Below, piece by piece: positions 1 through 5,554 of a DNA stretch of 6,920 nt. Positions within the stretch are counted from its first letter, which is position 1. Each line of letters opens with the position of its first letter. The position numbers and the translations under genes were made by a program. The notes beneath the pieces are model-generated. The model had not been told where the DNA came from. It did no database searches and saw only the letters and a program-made list of their open reading frames with translations. The DNA is taken from the NCBI GenBank assembly GCA_015522745.1, contig WALQ01000035.1:1-6920 (forward strand), given 5' to 3'. Source of the stretch: Candidatus Aenigmatarchaeota archaeon (GTDB lineage: Archaea; Aenigmatarchaeota; Aenigmatarchaeia; GW2011-AR5; WALA01).

Positions 1-16
1 TCCCTATACTACTCAT
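1..16 (-). CDS. Start of a further operon gene (partial, cut by window edge)
   Basis: Only the first five codons (M-S-S-I-G) are in the window. The ATG at 14-16 overlaps the TGA stop (13-15) of the primase-polymerase gene as an ATGA junction. An AGGTGA-type ribosome binding site lies at 23-30, about 7 nt upstream, inside the end of the preceding gene. The same arrangement is used at other junctions of this operon, which is the reason for calling a gene. Nothing can be said about the product. Confidence 0.5.
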
Positions 17-2340
17 AATTTCTTCACCTTCCCTGGTCTTGGCTCAAAGAGTTCCCCGTCCTCTAACGCTTTTCTGACAGCTTCTTCACCAAACTTTTGC
101 TCAACATCATATCTGTCCCGCTCAACCTTACAATACTCCAATAATGGATTGCCAGGAAGATATGAATATATTTTGCCGCCATCGACAGAGTTAGCAGCCA
201 GATGAGAGGGAGCGAGGGAATTAGAATCTAACAATCTGTCGATGGTTTCGGCACTTTTTTTATTCACTGGCACCACATCCAAATCAAACTTGGATGCGAA
301 TGCATCAATCCCAAGAACACTAACCTTGTTCTCACGGATTTGAATATATCCCATTTTATTGAGCTCCCTTAATTTGTTGAACGCTGCCAATCTTGGAATA
401 CCAAGAACAGCAACCAATCTTTCAATGATTTTTGTTCTATCAACAGCATGGCCTTCACGTTCTTCTTCATGTTTGATTACTTCAAGTATCTTATTTGCTA
501 TGATATCTGAATATGACAACCCAGCAGAACGTTGAATACTCAACTTTGTAACTTGTGTCTCCATATTGTATTCGACATTGAAAAGATACGGCACAGGGGC
601 TCGAACATCCCTATCCTTTGCCGTATAAATATACACATCGTAGCTCATCTCGTTGTTGTCGATTTTCTTTATTTTCGACAACACAAAGGCCAAATCAATT
701 TGGGCGAGAATATCTGATGAACCACGTATGGCATCCATAAGCGATGCTTCATCAATCTCGTCAAATGTTGTGCCTTTTCTCAAGTGATGCACTATAATAA
801 CAGTTTTTCCAGCTTCACGCAAGGGCTTTATGAAATTCAAATAAAACATATTTGTGGTATGTGATTTCTCCTCACGACCACGCAAGAATCGGCGATATGA
901 ATCCAATATTATTATGTCATAATTCATCGCATTTTTAACTTCTTTGGACAACATAGCAGGCGAAAAGCTATTCACAATTTTAAATCTATCCTCAATTTCA
1001 TTCACGTCCATCTTCAGGCCACGCATCATCGCTTGTAATCTTCTTGCAACCGAGAATTTGTTGTTTTCTAGGTCATAATACAAAATCTTTGGCGAACCGC
1101 TGATATTCAGTCCTTCAATCTTCCGTTTTGATGATAATATTAATGATAAGTACATAAGCAACAACGATTTTGCACTTGCTGGACGACCAGCAAATAAAAC
1201 AATTGAATTCTTTGGTATGAATGGCTCAAGATAATATTGTATCGGTGGAGGTTCAAGCTGTAAGTATTCTAATACCGAATGTGGTTGACTATCCTCGTGC
1301 ATCAGATAATATTCAACTTGCTTTCGTATTCCTCTGTGGCCAGACATATACAGCATATCAATAAAGAAATCACGCACATTCTCGTCTGATATTTCAGCTA
1401 TTTCCCGTGCTATTTCATCGAGTTGCTTCGCAATCACAAGTCCAAGCTCCTTTCTCGATACGGCACCACGTATCTTTTGGAACAGCGTGTATAAGTGAAC
1501 ATAATCATCATAATTTGTAATATTGATATTTCCAAAGGCCTTTGTAATGGTATTTCTTAAATATTCTTCACCAAACCGCCCTTTTTCTCGGTACTTATCG
1601 CCACACGGAAAACGCTCAAAAACTACTTTAACAAGGTCGACAAAACCGTTCAAAACCAAAGCTCGCACAATTGCCATATCACGTTCCGAACGTGAATTGT
1701 ATCGTTTGAAAATTATTTCATCCTTGTTCCATGGCTTTACAATTAGTTGCTGTATTCGGCGAGGGAGCGAAGACACGGCGGCAAATAACTCATCATCATC
1801 AACATTGTCTCTAAAGCGTATATCAACCTTTTTTGTGGTTTTGGTCTCTTTTGACATGCGCTTCCCGATAAAGTTCATATAATCTTCATACTTTATCACT
1901 CGAACTTCACTGTTGTCGATGATTTTATACTTGCCACCCGTCGGATGTACACATCCAGGACCAACCACATACGACCCTTTTCCACGAATATCGATGTGGC
2001 CATTCCCAAGCAAGACCTTTGTTGTCTGAACATCGTATCCTGGTATCTTGTAATATAGATGAAATCCATTTCCACTTCCTGACTTCACTGTAAATGTCTT
2101 GCCAAGAATTTTTACTACACGACCCACGTCTTCGGTGGAAACGTTGTCGAAATCGAAAACCACAAGTCCATCTCCACACAACACGCCGTAGTTGCCACCA
2201 CCCCTTAAATAATTGACAAGACGTGGGTCGTCATACTTGTATTGATTCTCTGGTTTTTGCCATCGCTCCAAAGGTCTCTTGTCGTTCGCAAGTACAAGTA
2301 TAAACTTGAACTCACGAAGTTGTGGTGGTATCGTGGTCAT
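13..2340 (-). CDS. Primase-polymerase (AEP superfamily) fused to RepA/DnaB-like ATPase
   Basis: A 775-aa replication protein, probably the replication initiator of the element. Residues about 10-150 form a bifunctional primase-polymerase domain: the metal-binding D-x-D is D63/D65 in VFDFDN, the S-G-x-G-x-H-x-Y-Y motif has H94, and the third motif is D117 in HIDIRG, followed by the typical G-x-V-x-P-x-G-x-x-H-P-T-G stretch. Residues about 200-270 resemble a PriCT-like helical linker. Residues about 365-600 form a RecA-fold ATPase with Walker A G385-RPASA-K391-S392, Walker B IIILD480, and V-H-H at 517-519, then R539-G-S-S-D. Residues about 612-675 look like a winged helix, followed by an unassigned tail of about 100 residues. 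Known for the family: such fusions synthesise primers or DNA and unwind DNA at plasmid and viral origins. The ATG at 2338-2340 is preceded by a modest AGGGAG site at 2345-2350, weaker than the GAGGTGA used elsewhere, so it may be translated less or by coupling. The domain assignments are firm; the role as initiator is inference. Confidence 0.93.
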   Translation of the reverse strand: MTTIPPQLREFKFILVLANDKRPLERWQKPENQYKYDDPRLVNYLRGGGNYGVLCGDGLVVFDFDNVSTEDVGRVVKILGKTFTVKSGSGNGFHLYYKIPGYDVQTTKVLLGNGHIDIRGKGSYVVGPGCVHPTGGKYKIIDNSEVRVIKYEDYMNFIGKRMSKETKTTKKVDIRFRDNVDDDELFAAVSSLPRRIQQLIVKPWNKDEIIFKRYNSRSERDMAIVRALVLNGFVDLVKVVFERFPCGDKYREKGRFGEEYLRNTITKAFGNINITNYDDYVHLYTLFQKIRGAVSRKELGLVIAKQLDEIAREIAEISDENVRDFFIDMLYMSGHRGIRKQVEYYLMHEDSQPHSVLEYLQLEPPPIQYYLEPFIPKNSIVLFAGRPASAKSLLLMYLSLILSSKRKIEGLNISGSPKILYYDLENNKFSVARRLQAMMRGLKMDVNEIEDRFKIVNSFSPAMLSKEVKNAMNYDIIILDSYRRFLRGREEKSHTTNMFYLNFIKPLREAGKTVIIVHHLRKGTTFDEIDEASLMDAIRGSSDILAQIDLAFVLSKIKKIDNNEMSYDVYIYTAKDRDVRAPVPYLFNVEYNMETQVTKLSIQRSAGLSYSDIIANKILEVIKHEEEREGHAVDRTKIIERLVAVLGIPRLAAFNKLRELNKMGYIQIRENKVSVLGIDAFASKFDLDVVPVNKKSAETIDRLLDSNSLAPSHLAANSVDGGKIYSYLPGNPLLEYCKVERDRYDVEQKFGEEAVRKALEDGELFEPRPGKVKKL

Positions 2341-2361
2341 ATCGCTCCCTCGCTAAACATA

Positions 2362-2691
2362 TCACTGAACTTCTGTTGGTTGCGGAAACAATTTCTTTCG
2401 CAATATCCCTTGTACTGCCATATTCATTGGAATCATTTGTACTTTTTTGCCCTTCCAAGTCTCTGATTTTCCTGCCAATTTCCTGAACTGTGCTGCAAGC
2501 GTCTTTGAAAGAAACACAGCTCGCTTGTCTGGATTTCCTGGTGTTCCAAAATCTATCTCTATAAGCAACTTCGTCCCAAACTTTGTGTCGACGAGACGAA
2601 AATCGCTTATGACTCCTTGCTTGAGCTCATAGCTCTCGTCTACTGGTGTAGACATCGCTGGTTTTGAATTTATCCATTCCTCTACATCCAT
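2362..2691 (-). CDS. Small hypothetical protein, possibly OB-fold / ssDNA-binding-like
   Basis: A 109-aa protein that I do not recognise with certainty. The middle is strand-rich (GVISDFRLVDTKFGTKLLIEI, then KRAVFLS), followed by a helix (KTLAAQFRKLAG) and W-K-G-K-K-V-Q-M-I-P. This pattern resembles the OB-fold-like proteins that travel with archaeal plasmid and viral primases, with the W-x-G-K-x-V strand near the end. A role in binding single-stranded DNA or assisting the primase encoded 21 nt downstream is inference. The start is the ATG at 2689-2691, because a GAGGTGA site lies at 2697-2703; a longer frame starting at 2751 would lack a site and would overlap the preceding gene. No signal peptide or membrane segment is seen. 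Confidence 0.75.
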   Translation of the reverse strand: MDVEEWINSKPAMSTPVDESYELKQGVISDFRLVDTKFGTKLLIEIDFGTPGNPDKRAVFLSKTLAAQFRKLAGKSETWKGKKVQMIPMNMAVQGILRKKLFPQPTEVQ

Positions 2692-2696
2692 TTTTC

Positions 2697-2703
2697 TCAC
2701 CTC
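2697..2703 (-). promoter_or_regulatory. Ribosome binding site deciding the start of the 109-aa gene
   Basis: GAGGTGA, 5 nt before the ATG at 2689-2691, in the 16-nt gap after the preceding gene. It rules out the 20-codon longer frame that starts at 2751. Confidence 0.75.
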
Positions 2704-2707
2704 ACAA

Positions 2708-2917
2708 TTACCTTCTAAAATCCTTTGCCTTGCCACGTCCACTAATGGCAAGAACGTTTGTATATGGAACTATGATAAAGCTTTCCTGTGTTTCTTCCCA
2801 TTTGTTATCCACAAAGTTCCATCTCTGTGGATAAAAAAGCTTCATCGCAAATGCGCCTTCAATGTATGCCGTTGAGCGATACATCTTATTGTCCTTCGTC
2901 TTTATTCTCACTTCCAT
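2708..2917 (-). CDS. Small hypothetical protein, 69 aa
   Basis: A 69-aa protein of unknown function. It alternates short strands (MEVRIKTKDN, MYRSTAYIEG, ESFIIVPYTNVLAISG) and ends in a basic tail (RGKAKDFRR), which suggests a small beta-barrel that could touch nucleic acid; this is a shape argument only. The start is the ATG at 2915-2917, 8 nt after a perfect GGAGGT at 2926-2931; an in-frame TTG at 2924-2926 touches that site and is too close to be used. The gene begins inside the last 32 nt of the ribbon-helix-helix gene in another frame and ends 16 nt before the next gene, so translation is probably coupled. Confidence 0.75.
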   Translation of the reverse strand: MEVRIKTKDNKMYRSTAYIEGAFAMKLFYPQRWNFVDNKWEETQESFIIVPYTNVLAISGRGKAKDFRR

Positions 2918-3062
2918 TTCCCTCAACCTCCTTTTTTTGTTTTTCTGCCGTGGCAGATACGAGCGTCATAAAAAAATCATGCCAAGTCATACCTAGCTCG
3001 TCTTTTTTTGACTTTAGACGCTCAAATTCGTCTTCTTCAAAAAACAATTGCAGTTGCTTCAT
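2886..3062 (-). CDS. Ribbon-helix-helix (CopG/MetJ-like) transcription regulator, 58 aa
   Basis: A 58-aa protein whose first 36 residues follow the ribbon-helix-helix layout: strand KQLQLFF, helix DEFERLKSKKDELG, turn M-T-W, and helix HDFFMTLVS. A charged, probably disordered tail (KQKKEVEGNG and onward) follows. Known for the fold: dimers insert the N-terminal strand into the major groove at short palindromes, often autoregulating plasmid or viral operons. The ATG (3060-3062) directly abuts the TAA of the preceding gene, and GAGGTGG at 3068-3074 is its binding site. The last 32 nt overlap the next gene. A plausible but untested target is the 16-bp palindrome at 6680-6695 in the operon leader. 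Confidence 0.8.
   Translation of the reverse strand: MKQLQLFFEEDEFERLKSKKDELGMTWHDFFMTLVSATAEKQKKEVEGNGSENKDEGQ
2926..2931 (-). promoter_or_regulatory. Ribosome binding site deciding the start of the 69-aa gene
   Basis: A perfect GGAGGT 8 nt before the ATG at 2915-2917. It favours that ATG over the in-frame TTG at 2924-2926. The site lies inside the coding sequence of the ribbon-helix-helix gene. Confidence 0.75.
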
Positions 3063-3425
3063 TTACTCCACCTCTTTTACTAATCGAACAAAATCCCAAA
3101 AAGTATTAACTTTTTGGTATGCAATGGTAGACGAAAGTCCATCTATCCAAACATCTATGTTATGAACTTTCCATCCATGAGAAATATGAAGAGCACCGAG
3201 CAATTGTTTGGTATTCTTGTCAATAGCAATATAATACTTGTGACGAGCCCACCCATCAAGTCGGTCGCCACTAAGTTCGTTGCTATAAATAATTATATTA
3301 TCGAGCACTCGCTTGTGCTCATAACTTGTAAGAATAAGATTTTCTTGTCTCGAAAGCAAGCTATTTAATTGCTTACTATTCAAAACGGAGAAATAACCCC
3401 CTTTTGTATTTATTTTTACCTTCAT
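3063..3425 (-). CDS. Hypothetical protein, 120 aa
   Basis: A 120-aa protein that I cannot assign. It is soluble, with a basic, strand-like N-terminus (MKVKINTKGGYFSVL), a helix (SKQLNSLLSRQENL), and an aromatic-rich C-terminal half (HKYYIAID, GALHISHGWKVHNIDVWIDG, NTFWDFVRLVKEVE) that suggests an alpha/beta fold. The ATG has TGAGGTGA upstream at 3433-3440; this site includes the TGA stop of the preceding 51-aa gene. Its own TAA is followed immediately by the ATG of the ribbon-helix-helix gene. No catalytic motif is visible. Confidence 0.75.
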   Translation of the reverse strand: MKVKINTKGGYFSVLNSKQLNSLLSRQENLILTSYEHKRVLDNIIIYSNELSGDRLDGWARHKYYIAIDKNTKQLLGALHISHGWKVHNIDVWIDGLSSTIAYQKVNTFWDFVRLVKEVE

Positions 3426-3437
3426 TTTTTGTTCACC

Positions 3438-3593
3438 TCATTCAAATACACTTTTGAATGCCAATCTCAAAAGCCACCTGTCATATTTACGTTCGAATTC
3501 GCCTATATCGAAATTCGTTGCTTTGCCATCAATTATCTCGGAAATCAAATCGAGATGTTCATCACAAAATAAATCCAATGGTTTCGGACTCAT
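3438..3593 (-). CDS. Small hypothetical protein, 51 aa
   Basis: A 51-aa open frame starting with ATG at 3591-3593, 4 nt after a strong GAGGTGA site at 3598-3604, and ending with a TGA that forms part of the next gene's binding site. The product is acidic at the start and mostly helical (DEHLDLISEIIDGK, then FERKYDRWLLRLAFKSVF). The amphipathic C-terminal helix could bind a partner protein. No family is recognised. The support is positional: the strong site and the exact fit between two genes with the same spacing pattern. Confidence 0.7.
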   Translation of the reverse strand: MSPKPLDLFCDEHLDLISEIIDGKATNFDIGEFERKYDRWLLRLAFKSVFE

Positions 3594-3603
3594 TTACTCA
3601 CCT

Positions 3604-3942
3604 CTAAAGTGCCAAGGGTCTCTTCGAAATAATTCGAAAAGCCCCACTTTTGGGTTTCTTTTCTTCTTCTTCTTCTTCCCCGAAGAAGAAGGTTTCGTGA
3701 TGCCCGAAATAATGTGAAATTCGCCACAAATTCCAAGCATAATAATCGTCCAGTTTCTCACAAGGGAAGTGAGTGATGGACAAATAGCGAGTGGTACTCC
3801 CGCAAGCCGTCCACTTGTTTATTTCCACGAAGAGTATCTCACTTCCTCGTGAGAGCAAGAATTCCCCGCTTCTCCCTAAATTATCCTCGAACGAATATTC
3901 AAGGAGAAACGAATAAAGCTCTCTTGCTTCTTCCTTATTCAT
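3604..3942 (-). CDS. Hypothetical protein, 112 aa, with FFFGEEEEEE tract
   Basis: A 112-aa protein of unknown function. Helical start (NKEEARELYSFLLEYSF), a strand region (GSEILFVEINKW), then a Trp/Tyr/His-rich stretch (DDYYAWNLWRISHYFGHHE) that could bind metal or nucleic acid, although no known motif is formed. Residues about 85-93 are F-F-F-G followed by six Glu and two Lys, encoded by TTC and GAA triplets that form a perfect DNA inverted repeat (see 3669-3691). The ATG at 3940-3942 overlaps the stop of the 535-aa gene by 8 nt and has GAGGTGA at 3949-3955. The TAG stop overlaps the next gene's binding site. Confidence 0.75.
   Translation of the reverse strand: MNKEEARELYSFLLEYSFEDNLGRSGEFLLSRGSEILFVEINKWTACGSTTRYLSITHFPCEKLDDYYAWNLWRISHYFGHHETFFFGEEEEEEKKPKSGAFRIISKRPLAL
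3661..3691. repeat. TTC/GAA triplet tract forming a 10-bp inverted repeat
   Basis: Six TTC triplets (3661-3678) are followed by CCC and by GAA triplets (3682-3690). The arms 3669-3678 and 3682-3691 pair perfectly over 10 bp with a 3-nt loop. On the coding strand the tract gives F-F-F-G followed by six Glu. It can arise or vary by slippage. Confidence 0.85.
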
Positions 3943-5542
3943 TTTTACTCACCTCGTTTTTTTTTCTGATATAATTTTCAAAAATGTTTGAAAATGCCTT
4001 TTCTACTGGCTGTTGAAGTCGATTCTCGTATTCGCTGAAATGCTGTATTTGTTCTCCCAATTCTGCTATCTTTGTTTTCACTTCATCTTCCGCTTGTTCT
4101 TTGTCATACTTGTCCTCTTCTTCCTTTATCTCGAAAGAGGTTTTTGGCTCGCCATCTTCGAAGTCGTCTGTCTCTTCATAACAATTCAAAGATACACATT
4201 TGGCTGTGTATCTTTTTCCATCTGGCGTAACTATGAAATTCACTGTCACGCATTCCCAGAACTCTGTCCTCACAAATACTTTCTCAGGCAACACTGACAA
4301 ATCTCCATCGGAAACAGGACACCCTTCTATCTCATTTTCGATGTCTGCCTGTTCCTCGATGTATTTCCGAAGCTCTTCCTTTGTCATCAATTTGTAATCA
4401 TTCGTCACTCCATAAGTGTTGATGTGTTGCAAATTCTGTTTCTCTGCTTCAAGCTCTTCTTCCAATTTCGCTTTCTTTTCTCTGACTTCTTCCAAATATT
4501 TCTTTCTGTATGGTTCGAGGAAGTTTTTGAGAGATTCCTCTGCTTCTTTTGTGTCGACTCTGATGTTTCTTTCCTTCACTGTTTTCCAAAACTTGTCGAT
4601 ATCACTGATTTCGTACATGTTTCTCTTGTCAGTGTCGCCGTTTTTGAGAACAATTTCCGCAGTGAGGGGAATCCGAAATTCCGATGCCTCACGTGGATTG
4701 TACCATAGCAAGTATCTGATGACATTATCCCTGAGGAGCTTGAAGTCTTCTGTCAGATATTGGACAACAGCTCCCTCTTCGACTAAACTCTCGCTTAGTT
4801 CGGGGATTGTATTGACTGACACCTTTATGGTGTCTATTCCTATCTCCCTATCAAGCATATCGAGAGAGGCGATATAGATTTTTATTTTCTTCTTTGTCGT
4901 CACCACGAAAGTGTCGCCTTCCGTGGAAACGTGCGCTGTGACCTCATACTCGTTGTTCTCCCCTTCTGTATACTCTATACTAAGACTCGGAATGTGCGTG
5001 TCTACAAGAGCAACTTTCAACGCACCTTCCTTTTCGTCGTACCTAAACACTAGTTTCTGCGAATCTTTGTTGATTATGATATTCGACTTTTCAAAGTATT
5101 CTCTGAACCACTCTGGGCAATACTGTTCAAGAACGTCTCTCACTTTTTTTCCACTCCACGACAATACTTCTCTTCCAACGTATCGTGGAATGGTCATAGA
5201 CATTTCCCCAAGTTTCACTGTGAAGTTCACTTTCAAATACCCTGGATTCACACTGGGACATATCTGAATTTCAGATTCAATCGGTTTTTCTGTGTGATAG
5301 TCTTCGATGGGTATCGCTACCACCCATCCTTTCTTTTTCCATATGTCTCCTGTGTAAGGGTCAAGATATCTTCGACCCCTCAAAACAACTGAAACTTTCT
5401 CGCCGTGGTATTTCTTTTTCGCTGATTTTGGCAAGAAGGCGATACATTCCATATCGTCTCTCGTCTCTCCTTTGTCGCCGTCCCAACAGACAAGAGTAAG
5501 ATATTTGTCCAATTCTTTTATTATCGGTGGTCTACCGCTCAT
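3935..5542 (-). CDS. Hypothetical protein, 535 aa, with coiled coils
   Basis: A large protein with no family that I recognise. Residues 1-330 look globular and strand-rich (for example YLTLVCWDGD at 14-23, KGWVVAIPIED at 71-81, LKVNFTVKLGE at 103-113, TFVVTTKKKIKIYIA at 211-225). Residues about 335-402 are a long charged, heptad-like helix rich in E and K (EEVREKKAKLEEELEAEK). Residues about 405-455 contain four Cys (C408, C431, C449, C454) in a strand-rich insert, and about 470-530 return to an E/K helix. Two helical arms around a small Cys-containing domain could be a structural or DNA-scaffold layout, but this is speculation. The start is the ATG at 5540-5542, forming ATGA with the previous stop and preceded by GGAGGTGG at 5547-5554. 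A longer frame from 5602 would add 20 basic residues and has no comparable site. No signal peptide or membrane helix is seen. Confidence 0.88.
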   Translation of the reverse strand: MSGRPPIIKELDKYLTLVCWDGDKGETRDDMECIAFLPKSAKKKYHGEKVSVVLRGRRYLDPYTGDIWKKKGWVVAIPIEDYHTEKPIESEIQICPSVNPGYLKVNFTVKLGEMSMTIPRYVGREVLSWSGKKVRDVLEQYCPEWFREYFEKSNIIINKDSQKLVFRYDEKEGALKVALVDTHIPSLSIEYTEGENNEYEVTAHVSTEGDTFVVTTKKKIKIYIASLDMLDREIGIDTIKVSVNTIPELSESLVEEGAVVQYLTEDFKLLRDNVIRYLLWYNPREASEFRIPLTAEIVLKNGDTDKRNMYEISDIDKFWKTVKERNIRVDTKEAEESLKNFLEPYRKKYLEEVREKKAKLEEELEAEKQNLQHINTYGVTNDYKLMTKEELRKYIEEQADIENEIEGCPVSDGDLSVLPEKVFVRTEFWECVTVNFIVTPDGKRYTAKCVSLNCYEETDDFEDGEPKTSFEIKEEEDKYDKEQAEDEVKTKIAELGEQIQHFSEYENRLQQPVEKAFSNIFENYIRKKNEVSKNE

Positions 5543-5554
5543 AGAACCACCTCC
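5526..5554 (-). promoter_or_regulatory. Ribosome binding site and start codon of the 535-aa gene within a hairpin
   Basis: The site GGAGGTGG (5547-5554) decides the start at 5542 over a longer upstream frame. Its GGTGGT (5546-5551) can pair with ACCACC (5526-5531) in codons 4-6, leaving the ATG in the 14-nt loop. The 372-aa gene terminates inside this structure (TGA at 5539-5541), so a terminating ribosome could open it. Confidence 0.55.

Noticed and set aside
1759..2353. Twelve-base match GCGAGGGAGCGA at 1759-1770 and, on the other strand, 2342-2353, with a ten-base copy at 206-215
   Set aside because: A few 12-base matches are expected by chance in a window of this size; two copies are inside coding sequence and one is the ribosome binding region of the primase gene.
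4416..4877. Rightward open frame of 153 codons
   Set aside because: Ser/Phe-rich translation typical of the antisense of an E/K-rich coding sequence; it lies wholly inside the 535-aa gene.
4801..5380. Further inverted repeats in the 535-aa gene (e.g. GACACC/GGTGTC near 4820-4834, GATGGGT/ACCCATC near 5306-5328, GGGTC/GACCC near 5358-5378)
   Set aside because: Stems of 5-7 bp occur at about the number expected by chance over 1,600 nt, so I did not extend the array into this gene.
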